Part shown: positions 55,671 through 64,000 of the stretch, in pieces
How the letters are laid out: every line of letters starts with the position of its first letter
Position numbering within the stretch: position 1 is the stretch's first letter
Program-made: the position numbers and the translations under genes
DNA from: Monocercomonoides exilis
Taxonomy: Eukaryota; Preaxostyla; Oxymonadida; Polymastigidae
Length of the DNA stretch: 64,000 nt
Direction of reading: 5' to 3'
Assembly: GCA_001643675.2 (NCBI GenBank)
Contig: LSRY02000018.1
Coordinates: forward strand, 310,001 to 374,000
The notes under the pieces: generated by a model
What the model was told of the DNA's origin: nothing
Database searches by the model: none
The model's input: only the letters and a program-made list of their open reading frames with translations

Positions 55671-56997
55671 ATGAAGAGAAGGGGGAGGGAGTGAGGAGGG
55701 ATGGGGTTGAAGAAGAAGAAAGAAGAAGAAGTGAAAATGAATGGAATTATTTGAAGGCAAAGTTTTTATTTTTGTTTTGTTTTGTTTTTTTGGATAAAAG
55801 ATGCTTGAAAACAGAACAAAATTGTTTTTGAATATTCGGTTTATATTTCCAACTTTCTTTCGTCAAATCTTGTTTGTCATGTTGATTGTCAAAAAAAATT
55901 TTGTATATTTTTTCCTTCTCTTTTCAATTTTTTTTAATTGTTATTGTCATTGGATTAATCTATGTTTGTGTTTTGATTGTGTTTTGCTTGTGTTCAATGT
56001 GTTCTTTTCTTTTCTTTTCTTTTTCGTTGTGATTTATCTTTTTTTAATTGTGATTGCAACTAGAAATTGTTAACTCCCTTTGCATTCTGTAAAATGTTTG
56101 TATGTTGTTTGCTCTTCTTTTTTCATTATTTTATTTCTGTTTCTTTTTTTTTTTCTTTTGAAATGATTATCTTGAATGGTAATGAGTGTGTTGTATTTAT
56201 TGTTTTGTTTGTGTGATTGTTGCTTTTTGTTTATGAGGGAAAATATGTTTGTTTTTGTTTATTTTTTTGTTTGATTTTATTTTGAAGGATCAATTTGAAT
56301 GATTAGATGCTGACGTTTGTCGCTTTTGTTTTTTTTTTTTTGGTTTTTTTAGTTGTTTTCTGTTTTTTCTGTTTTTTCAGCTTTATTAAAGACTTATCAT
56401 TTCGCAGTGACACACCAGATCACCTTCTGGAAAGCATGAAAAACATGAGGAGTGAAAAATATCGATTTCTTCATTTTTACAAATAGTTTTAAAAAAAAAT
56501 GTGTTTCAAAAAATGACAACAACAACGACAATGATTATTTGAACAACAAAAAGCAACTTCTTGAAAAACTAATAAAACAGAAAGTGTGAAAACAAATTTC
56601 ATTTGTAAGAATTGATATTTTTTTTTTTCATTTTATTACCAAAAGAAATCAATCTTTAAAATCAACACAACCAAAGAATATCAAGTGCAACTGAACAGAA
56701 TCGAACAACAGTTTCAACAAGAAAAACAGAATCAAATGAGAAACAAACGTCAGAAACATATAACGTTGATGATACTGAAAGCAAAAGCAAAAACAACAAA
56801 AATTCTTTGAATTCGTCAAAAACTTTAAAAATTCACATGAGAAATCCAAATCACAACATAATATCTTACATTTCCGTCATTGTGATAAAAACTAATTGTA
56901 AAATACCAAAGCAAAATTCTTGATTTATCTTCTGAATAAAAAAAATTCACTCTTCCGAATACCGTTCACAAAAACTTCACAAACAATCAAAAATGAA

Positions 56998-57028
<31 letters not shown>

Positions 57029-57035
57029 AAAATCT
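55671..57035. other. T/G-rich 3' flank, no gene supported
   Basis: Long T-rich sequence with TTTTG-like motifs, then A-rich sequence leading to the 3' end of the next minus-strand gene. A GAA run lies at about 57001-57029. The hydrophobic frame at 55801-56073 looks like T-rich noise. Confidence 0.5.
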
Positions 57036-59088
57036 TCAATCTTCTTTTTCATTCAATGATGAAAGCATTGCTATGTTTTTATCCTCCTTCAAAGCATCTT
57101 TCTCTTCCTCCTCATTTTCAGACTCAACATAGGCATTCTCAACATCTTCATCATCGACGTACCAATATCCGATCGGATCATATTGATATTCATACTGCGA
57201 GTACTCATTCGAAGACATTTCTCCTGCATCCAAGCACTGAACAAGTTGAGTGAAACATGTTTCTTCTTCAACTTCCAATTCCAAAATGCCATTGACTTGC
57301 GGTTCATTCGCTTTCTCTTTCACTTTCACGTTCTTTTCTCTCTCTGAGTCTTCTTCTCTCTCTCTTGCAGCAGCATCGTCATCGCCATCGCCACCATCAT
57401 TTGGATACATTCCACAAACAGGGCAAAGCTTTGGATCACATTTTGCATCCAGCCTTTTTCTCATCCGCTCTTCTTTTTCTGCTCGCAGCACATTTCCAGA
57501 CAAGAGCGGAACAAAATGTGAATGCAACACATCAATCACTCCTTCTTCTTCGCACGCATCTGCCAATATCACTTTCAGCTCTCCTCTCAACTGCTCAGGA
57601 AGGCATTCGTAACTTTTTGGATACACTTCGCGGACTCTCACCTCAATTGGTCGGATGTGTGCACTCGAAGATAAGCACGCCCATCCATCCAAAAGCGTCT
57701 TTGCTGCCACCACTCTCAGCTTCTCGTTTGTCGTGTTGCACAGCAGCGAAGCTATCCTTCTCATGACGTCTCCTCTCATGCATCGCACAATTGTTTCTGA
57801 AGATTGCTTCACAAGCCCTATTTTGATGAGTGTGACTGTACACAGCTGAAACTTCGATATCATCTTTTCGATGCTTTTCTCTTCGCAATACAGCCCATCA
57901 ATCATGTGCTGGAAGTTGGCGCAGCCCGAAGAATAAATGTCTGTGCAACCTCCATCCAAAAATCGGCTTCCAGGGAAAATAGCCTTCCACTCGTCTTCAC
58001 TCCAGCTTCCGAACAAATAGCACAATGCTTTCTCCACAATCCTGTCCTGACAAGTGAACACATGAGCAAATGCCGAAACATGATCAGCTGAAAGCCTGCA
58101 CAAGCACTCGAATGCTTTCAACGCTATGCTGCAAACAGCGCCACGTGAGTACACAGGCGGAATCCATTCGGGAGAATTGCATGTGGATGATCCAATGGAT
58201 GCTTGTGCGGAATTGAATGCACTTGGATCTGGAATAAACGAATTCAGAGTTAAAATATTGTTCGTTTGGACTGCCTTGCCGAATTTCATATAAACTTTCA
58301 GCGACGACAGCTTTTTCACCATTTTCAATGCCTCCACAATCACAGAGTGAATGCTGTTCGACAAAAGCCCATGCAGCCATTTCCCAATCAACGCATTCGC
58401 ATATTCCCCAATAAATGGCGTGGCTCCTGAAAAAAGTTAAATGCAATAAAATTAAACGATCATCCTTTTTAAAAAACAGCAGCAGCAACAACAACACACC
58501 GTAATTGACAGTTGCATTTTTGTAAAAGGAAATCGTGTTCAAGCATATATCTTCATCATCGCATTCGTTCAAATGGGCCAATTCATCTTCAATAGAAAAT
58601 ATTCTTTCGTCGCTTGATTGCATGGAAATAAAATTCGCCAGACGCATCGCCGACTCTGAAATATTCCCCTTTTCCTTTTGAAAGTGTTCTGCATTAAGAT
58701 TTCTCGGACAAAAATTGGTCCCCATCCCTACAAGAACGCGAGCCGCCAAAACTTCGCAAGGACTTCCAAATTTCGCGCTTCTTTGTTCCAGTTTTTTCGT
58801 TATTTCTCTGTCTTGCCAATAATCACTGAACCCAGAAAATCGAGGCTTAAACGATTTTTGCAGGTGATACAGCCTTCTCAGCTGCGGCTCCAGCTCGCTT
58901 ACTTCTTTCCTCATTATTTCTGTTTTTGAGCCATAAATATTCAGCAATTAATAATCATCATCTCAAAAAAACGATGTTTTCAAATTAATACCGTTTTTCA
59001 GATGCTGAATCTCCTTGTCCATGGGCATTGCATTGTTTGTTTCAAAGCCGTTTTCCGAGCCTTTTTTCAAATCATTGGCTTTTAACAT
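57036..59088 (-). CDS. Hypothetical helical-repeat protein with CPVCG motif
   Basis: Three exons join in phase: 59088-58992, 58919-58500 and 58426-57036, with GT-AG introns of 72 and 73 bp, ending in UGA. The roughly 635-residue product starts MLKANDLKKGSENGFETNNA. Exon 2 has LEPQLRRLYHLQKSFKPRFS and CEVLAARVLVGMGTNF. Exon 3 has repeated hydrophobic helices: SNSIHSVIVEALKMVKKLSS, GAVCSIALKAFECLCRLSAD, MRRIASLLCNTTNEKLRVVA and AKTLLDGWACLSSSAHI. This suggests an armadillo/HEAT-type solenoid. Near the C-terminus is CDPKLCPVCGMYPND, a possible zinc-binding knuckle, and then an acidic tail with YEYQYDPIGYWYVDDED. No internal UAR or UGA occurs. Function unknown. MYND-like or scaffold roles are guesses I do not support further. 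Confidence 0.75.
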
Positions 59089-59141
59089 AAATAAAGATAT
59101 TTTCCAAAAATCAGATGAAATCGATTATAAGTATGGGGAAT

Positions 59142-59209
<68 letters not shown>

Positions 59210-61369
59210 TTTTGTTTTGTTTTGTTTTTTGTTTTTTGTTTTTTGTTTTTTGTTTTATTTGTTGTTGATGTAGTAGTAGTAGTAAAAAATAACATTTTTA
59301 TCAAAAAATTGATTCTTCGAATAATTCAAATATGATTTCATAAAATAAAAATTTCTTATAAATTTATAAATGCTGTTTTTGCATAACCTCTGTGACAAGA
59401 CTAGTTGTGAATCCATTTGTATATCAAAACATATTGGAAAAAAAAGAGGGAAAAGGAAGGGAATGAAGAAAGGAAAATTAAAAGTTGGTATTTTTTAAGT
59501 AACATTTTTTTTCAATTCACAAATTTCATTTAATAAAATATGTGATTAAGAGGTTAGGATTATCAACAAATAAAAAAAATTATTATTTATATTCATCACT
59601 TTTTAAAAAAAGACAAATATATTTTTCACTTTGTTCTGACAAGAACATGAATTGTCAATTATTTCTTTATATTGTAAATGAAAATTATTATGACTGTGAC
59701 TAATATTTCATAGTTTTTCCCATAATAATATCATTATTCCTGCAATATTTCTTTTCCATTTTCTGGAGTTTTATGAATTTTTTAAGAAATGTTTCGAATT
59801 GAAACCTGCATAAAAATTATTTATTTTTCATTTGTATAAGGATGAAGAGTGTATTGTCGGTTTGTTCCAGTTATTTTAATTCACGGAAAATAACTCATTT
59901 TGAAGGTAGGTGTAGCACAAATGTTTTTTTCCATTTTCCTTCCTGTTCAATAAATTATGTTTTTGCAGAAACTTCACTTTTTTTCCTAAGCCTTATGATA
60001 TGAATGATAGAATGAAATGCTTATCAAAAAATGATTCATTCAAGGCCATTCCAAGAGACACCAGAGCAAAATAATAATATTTTGTGTTACTGTTTGTTTT
60101 TATTTTTGTTTCTTTTTGGCCAATTTCATTTGCCTCAGAAAGGCTGCATTTTGTTCGAAAATGCAAAAGAAATGAAAATCATATCATACTCGAAATAAGA
60201 ATGAAAGCAGACTTCACAGCTTCACCAACGGAAACGTCAAAGAAATTGGAGGTTTCTGTTTATGTTTTCTCGAAATTATTTTTTTCACATGTGGATTTTA
60301 GGAACATTTTGTTCAATCGTCAAAAAAATGGATTATTTTGATAGTTGATTACAGAAAGATTTTAAATTCTTCGCAGATTGCGCAACGCCATAATTTGCAT
60401 AGTAATGCATCAGGGGAAATGGAATATGGAAAATATTTTTCTGATAAGACAGTTCCTTTGATAAAGCAATCTCCTAATCTCAACTGATGAAATAATAAAG
60501 CAATTTTCAATGCTCAATTGAAACATGAATAAGCTGAATCGAGGTATTTTCGATGGAACAGGAAAATGCCTGAAAAATTCAGAATTTCATTGGATTGCTG
60601 ATTGAGAATGACCTGAAACGAGTTTTATTCAAAAATAAACTGGCAATTTGAATTGTTTGGAAATGAAAATTCTGAAAGAAAATGTTGAATGCATCAAAGA
60701 AGAAAAAGACTTGAAAAAAGTTGATAAGAAATAGAAGAGAGAGAAAGGAGGATTATATGAAGAAACAAATGAAAAAAGGAAAGAACAGAGGATCTAACAA
60801 CAAAAATCAGTTTCTCCATTGAAAAATAGGAACAAAGAATCTAATGAAGCAGGATTTAAAAAAAAAATAGGGTTTTAAAGGCAAGATCAAGGATTGAAAC
60901 AATATTATTCAATGAGGCAAAAGCAATTGTGTGCAGCTTTGGAGCATACAGAATTATTTCTTGGTGTGGAAATTTTCATTTTCATCTTTTTTTGATATTT
61001 TTTTTTTTTATTTTCATTTGTGTTTTCAGGAATATTTGAAATCAAATGAAGAAAATATGGTGATATCAAATGAAAGAAAATAATTTAACGAAAAAGGAGA
61101 TGAAGGGATGAGGAATTTCATTCAAATTGAAATTGTTTGGAGATACAAGAATCTTAATTATTGAAGAAAAAAAAGAAAAAATCTATTGAAGATGGCAGTT
61201 TCTTGGAATTAATATTAAAATTGAATGAACATGAAAAATAGTAATAAAAGCAGAGAATTGGATTCAGAAAATGGAAGTGGAGTATGAAATAAAATTTTTT
61301 GATGCTCCACAGGATAATGGGATATTATCAAAAATATGGGATCAAGAACCCATTATCATCATCGAAATA
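59089..61369. other. AT-rich intergenic with long poly-T
   Basis: No gene is recognised on either strand. A frame open from ATG 61271 into the next gene precedes its likely start at 61370. Confidence 0.5.
59144..59262. repeat. Poly-T run followed by (TTTTG)n
   Basis: Sixty-five consecutive T (59144-59208), then GTTTT and GTTTTTT units. It is a homopolymer and may be imprecisely sequenced. Confidence 0.95.
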
Positions 61370-64000
61370 ATGATTCTTTCTGTTTTTCTTGTGTGTTTGT
61401 CCTCAGTAATTTGTGGCAAAGAAATAAATGTTAGATTGAGAAATGAATATGAACATTTCTATGATCGTGGAATGGAGAAGAGTGGTATTTTTGGGAAGAG
61501 AAGTATTGTTCAAATGTTCTGCGAAATGCACAACTCATCAGTTGAAATGAAAGGGATGTTGCTTGAAAAGCCAGATGATTGCGTGATGTTCGAAATAAGA
61601 GCAGGATCATTGCTGCAGGTTGAGGGAAGTGTGTTTGTGAGAAAAAACGAGTGGAATGGTCATTATGTGAGGAATGGAGGGACATACTGGCTGATAAACA
61701 CGACTTTGGGAATTGGGAATGGTCAGGAATGTAGAATGATAAGGAGTTTGGTGAAGATGGAAGGGTGTGATTTGTCTACGTTTTTTGTGAGAAATAGTGA
61801 GTTTGAGGATGTTGTATTTTGTGGGAATGGAGGAAGTTTTCTGAGAGATGGTTCAGGAAGTTTTGAATGCATTCAAAACTGTAGATTTGAGAATATCACA
61901 AAGAAATTTAGTGAGACAGAGGAAATGCAAACTGGAAAAGAGGGGATGATGAAGATGAGTTCAATGGAGGATTGTGATGTTGAAAGATCAATGAATGTGC
62001 TTGAGGGAGGGATTGTTAGTGGAACAGAAGGATCTGGTTCATTTTTGTGCAACAATTGCACATTTGTTCAGAATGAAAGAATGGATCAGAAAATGAGAAA
62101 CACAGAAAGAAATTCGACAACTGAGACGCAGACCTATGAGAACGCTGAATGGAATGGATGTTTGGCTGAGTGTGGCGGAGCATTGTATGTGCATGACAAC
62201 TCGAGTGCAACACTAAATATAAAGAATTCATCATTCACCAGTTGTGAAGCAACAAAGACATTCGGAGGAGGAATTTTTGGTATAAATATTTCTGAAATGC
62301 TTGTAAATAATAGCATATTTGATAAATGTAAATGTGCAATGCTTACAGGAGATGGAGGAGGGGGAGGATTGAGTTGTCGCCAGATTGGAATTCAAGCATT
62401 GGCATCTCATTGTCTTTTCAAAGAATGCTGCTCAGGAAATGATGGAGGAGGATTGAGTATTTGGCTTTGTGTATGCAACAAGCAGGACGTCTGTATTATG
62501 GACTGTTTGTTTGACAATTGCTGCGGAAACAATGGAAACAGCTCATGTGGAGGTGGTTGTGATGTTGTGAACACAAGTTCAAGAAAATGTTGTCAATCGT
62601 GTTGCTTTATGAATTGCTGTTCAAAAGGAGGAGGTGGCGGAATATGTGTGAACTTTTACAATACCTATCATGAAATGCAGTTATATTTCTGTTTTTTTCA
62701 CAACAACACAGCTCAATTTGGAGGTCATGATGTTGTTTTATATCAAGCAACACAAAATCAAATTGATGAAACGTGCATTTCAACTCGAATGACAGATAAC
62801 AGAGTTTCATCACAATGGGAATCAATTGAAGATAAAAGTTATTGGTTGAAAAATTCCGGGGGAAGAATAAGATATGTTAGTTGTTCAAAAAGTGATAACA
62901 ATGCTAAAGATGCAAACTTTTGTGGCTTTCATGAAACATATCCATGTGCAACAATCAGTCATTGTCTGACTCAAATGATTGTGGGGTTTGTGGAGGAAAT
63001 CAAGGTGTTGAATGGAACAGTTGTGGAAGGCAAAGGAGTTGATGTTGGGGAGACAACGATCTCTCTGAATGGAATTTTGCCATCTGGCTCAGCCATTGAA
63101 ACGAAATTTGAATCAAATGGACTGAATTTGTTTTGTGTTGGAACTGGGAAATTGGTTATGAGCGATCTGTCTGTGATTCACAATTCTTCATTTGAAAACA
63201 ACAGACAATGCAGATTGTTTGAGGTTCAAGGGTCTGGAGGGATCAATTTAGAGAGAATGAATATTTCGATGGATTCAGCTCATTCAGAAGAGGGGAGCAT
63301 TCAGAATTCACTTGTGAAGATGGAAGGGGGAAGTTTGAAGATGAAAGATGTGAGATGGGGACAAACATTCAGCACCACAAGTGTGATATCTCTGTCTCAA
63401 GGATCGTCTGTTTCGTTGACTCTGGAAAACTGCACATTCAACAACATTGTGAGAACAACAGTCGGATCATCGCTGATGAATGTGGGTGAAGAGTTACATT
63501 CAATAACTCTTGATGGATGCACGATTGATGGCTGTGGGAGTGAAGACTCTGATTTTGGAGGAGGCATGATGGTTGAAATGGAAAGTGGGAATATATTTAG
63601 TATGAAAGGAGGTGTTGTGAAGAACTGCTATGCCTCAGCCACTCAAGGGAGAGGAGGAGGGATTGGGCTGAAAGTGAAAGACACAAATGCAGAGTTTCTA
63701 ATTTCATCAGTATTTGAAGGAAATCGAGCAAAATTTGGGAGCGATATTTTTGTTGATTCGATCGATCTGGAGTCAACAGCAACAAGTGGGAAAATTGCCT
63801 CGTTAGCACCCTCATTTGATACAAAGAGCAAGATGCAAGGATTCAACAATGGAGATGAATCAGCTCCAATTCCGCTATGCGTTTATCTGATTCCTTTGCC
63901 AGAAGAGATTGTTGTGAGCAATGTTGATGCTTTTGACAATTCTTATTGTGGATATGCTGAAATTCCGTGTCTGACTCTGAAGCATTGCTTGACAAGGCAA
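61370..64000 (+). CDS. Secreted Cys/Gly-rich beta-helix (pectin-lyase-like) protein, 5' part
   Basis: The frame is open from ATG 61370 to the window edge (877 codons), so the C-terminus is missing. The start gives a signal peptide, MILSVFLVCLSSVICG. This is preferred over the in-frame ATG at 61271, which would bury it. The body shows irregular repeats typical of right-handed parallel beta-helices and chlamydial Pmp-like proteins: CGGALYVHDNSSATLNI, SSFTSCEATKTFGGGIFG, CLFKECCSGNDGGGLSIW, CLFDNCCGNNGNSSCGGGC, and ENCTFNNIV. A motif FCGFHETYPCATISHCLT recurs as YCGYAEIPCLTLKHCLT at the window end, marking repeated blocks of roughly 350 residues. Likely a secreted or surface protein. Catalytic residues for polysaccharide cleavage are not evident, so an enzymatic role is not claimed. 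No in-frame UAR or UGA is present. Confidence 0.8.
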   Translation, partial: MILSVFLVCLSSVICGKEINVRLRNEYEHFYDRGMEKSGIFGKRSIVQMFCEMHNSSVEMKGMLLEKPDDCVMFEIRAGSLLQVEGSVFVRKNEWNGHYVRNGGTYWLINTTLGIGNGQECRMIRSLVKMEGCDLSTFFVRNSEFEDVVFCGNGGSFLRDGSGSFECIQNCRFENITKKFSETEEMQTGKEGMMKMSSMEDCDVERSMNVLEGGIVSGTEGSGSFLCNNCTFVQNERMDQKMRNTERNSTTETQTYENAEWNGCLAECGGALYVHDNSSATLNIKNSSFTSCEATKTFGGGIFGINISEMLVNNSIFDKCKCAMLTGDGGGGGLSCRQIGIQALASHCLFKECCSGNDGGGLSIWLCVCNKQDVCIMDCLFDNCCGNNGNSSCGGGCDVVNTSSRKCCQSCCFMNCCSKGGGGGICVNFYNTYHEMQLYFCFFHNNTAQFGGHDVVLYQATQNQIDETCISTRMTDNRVSSQWESIEDKSYWLKNSGGRIRYVSCSKSDNNAKDANFCGFHETYPCATISHCLTQMIVGFVEEIKVLNGTVVEGKGVDVGETTISLNGILPSGSAIETKFESNGLNLFCVGTGKLVMSDLSVIHNSSFENNRQCRLFEVQGSGGINLERMNISMDSAHSEEGSIQNSLVKMEGGSLKMKDVRWGQTFSTTSVISLSQGSSVSLTLENCTFNNIVRTTVGSSLMNVGEELHSITLDGCTIDGCGSEDSDFGGGMMVEMESGNIFSMKGGVVKNCYASATQGRGGGIGLKVKDTNAEFLISSVFEGNRAKFGSDIFVDSIDLESTATSGKIASLAPSFDTKSKMQGFNNGDESAPIPLCVYLIPLPEEIVVSNVDAFDNSYCGYAEIPCLTLKHCLTRQ

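Noticed and set aside
44995-55760. Leu-, His-, Lys- and Ser-rich ORFs on both strands
   Set aside because: Shadow frames of the TCT/TCC-rich 3,790-codon gene.
55801-56073. Hydrophobic ORF downstream of the giant gene
   Set aside because: T-rich sequence gives Phe/Leu runs; no ATG context, motif or splice support.
1-64000. tRNA, rRNA, CRISPR array or bacterial operon signals
   Set aside because: No B-box-like GGTTCGA context, rRNA core or spaced repeats were seen by eye; introns and low-complexity genes indicate a eukaryote. A covariance-model scan would be decisive.

Overview
The window looks like nuclear DNA of an AT-rich, intron-bearing protist, most likely an oxymonad (Preaxostyla, relatives of Monocercomonoides and Streblomastix). 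This is inferred from four things: very short GT-AG introns of about 50-75 bp; a three-copy hypothetical gene family that I recall only from oxymonads; a secreted Cys/Gly-rich beta-helix protein of the pectin-lyase-like type; and in-frame UAA/UAG codons in several genes, whose ends are almost all UGA. UAR read as glutamine is known from Streblomastix. I could not run a search, so the species is not determined.

Layout. 1-830: a Ser/Pro-repeat gene (minus, runs off the left edge). 1820-8060: copy 1 of the repeated family, whose second intron holds an antisense DIRS-type tyrosine-recombinase retrotransposon (about 2445-7256). The recombinase frame of that element is itself interrupted by a 242-bp TA-flanked MITE. 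8475-10555: a doubtful small minus-strand gene and a multi-exon unknown gene. 11899-16229: copies 2 and 3 of the family, tail to tail. Their 3' halves form a near-perfect inverted repeat of about 0.95 kb with a 1.4-kb spacer, which suggests gene conversion or recent inverted duplication. 16789-22274: a cyclin, a macrodomain protein with a low-complexity insert, and a small membrane protein. 23689-26195: fragments of unknown genes. 26737-31926: a dead hAT transposase and a dead pogo/Tigger element with terminal inverted repeats. 31927-36193: no gene seen.

36194-55670: two divergent giant genes sharing about 190 bp of upstream DNA. The minus-strand gene (about 2,617 codons) has an N-terminal NTF2 domain and what I read as an RRM split by about 600 residues of low-complexity sequence, which is a G3BP-like architecture. 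The plus-strand gene (3,790 codons) is mostly poly-Ser, with conserved islands resembling the UVRAG/Vps38/Atg14 family. 57036-59088: a three-exon helical-repeat protein. 61370-64000: the 5' part of a large secreted beta-helix protein, open at the window edge.

The best candidate for something unusual is the genetic code. In the DIRS element at least ten UAR codons lie in frame across gag, RNase H and recombinase, with UGA ending gag and the recombinase. Copy 1 of the host family becomes a full-length ORF only if UAR is sense. Against this, the two giant genes have hundreds of glutamines and no internal UAR, so usage would have to be very uneven, or some of these genes are decayed.
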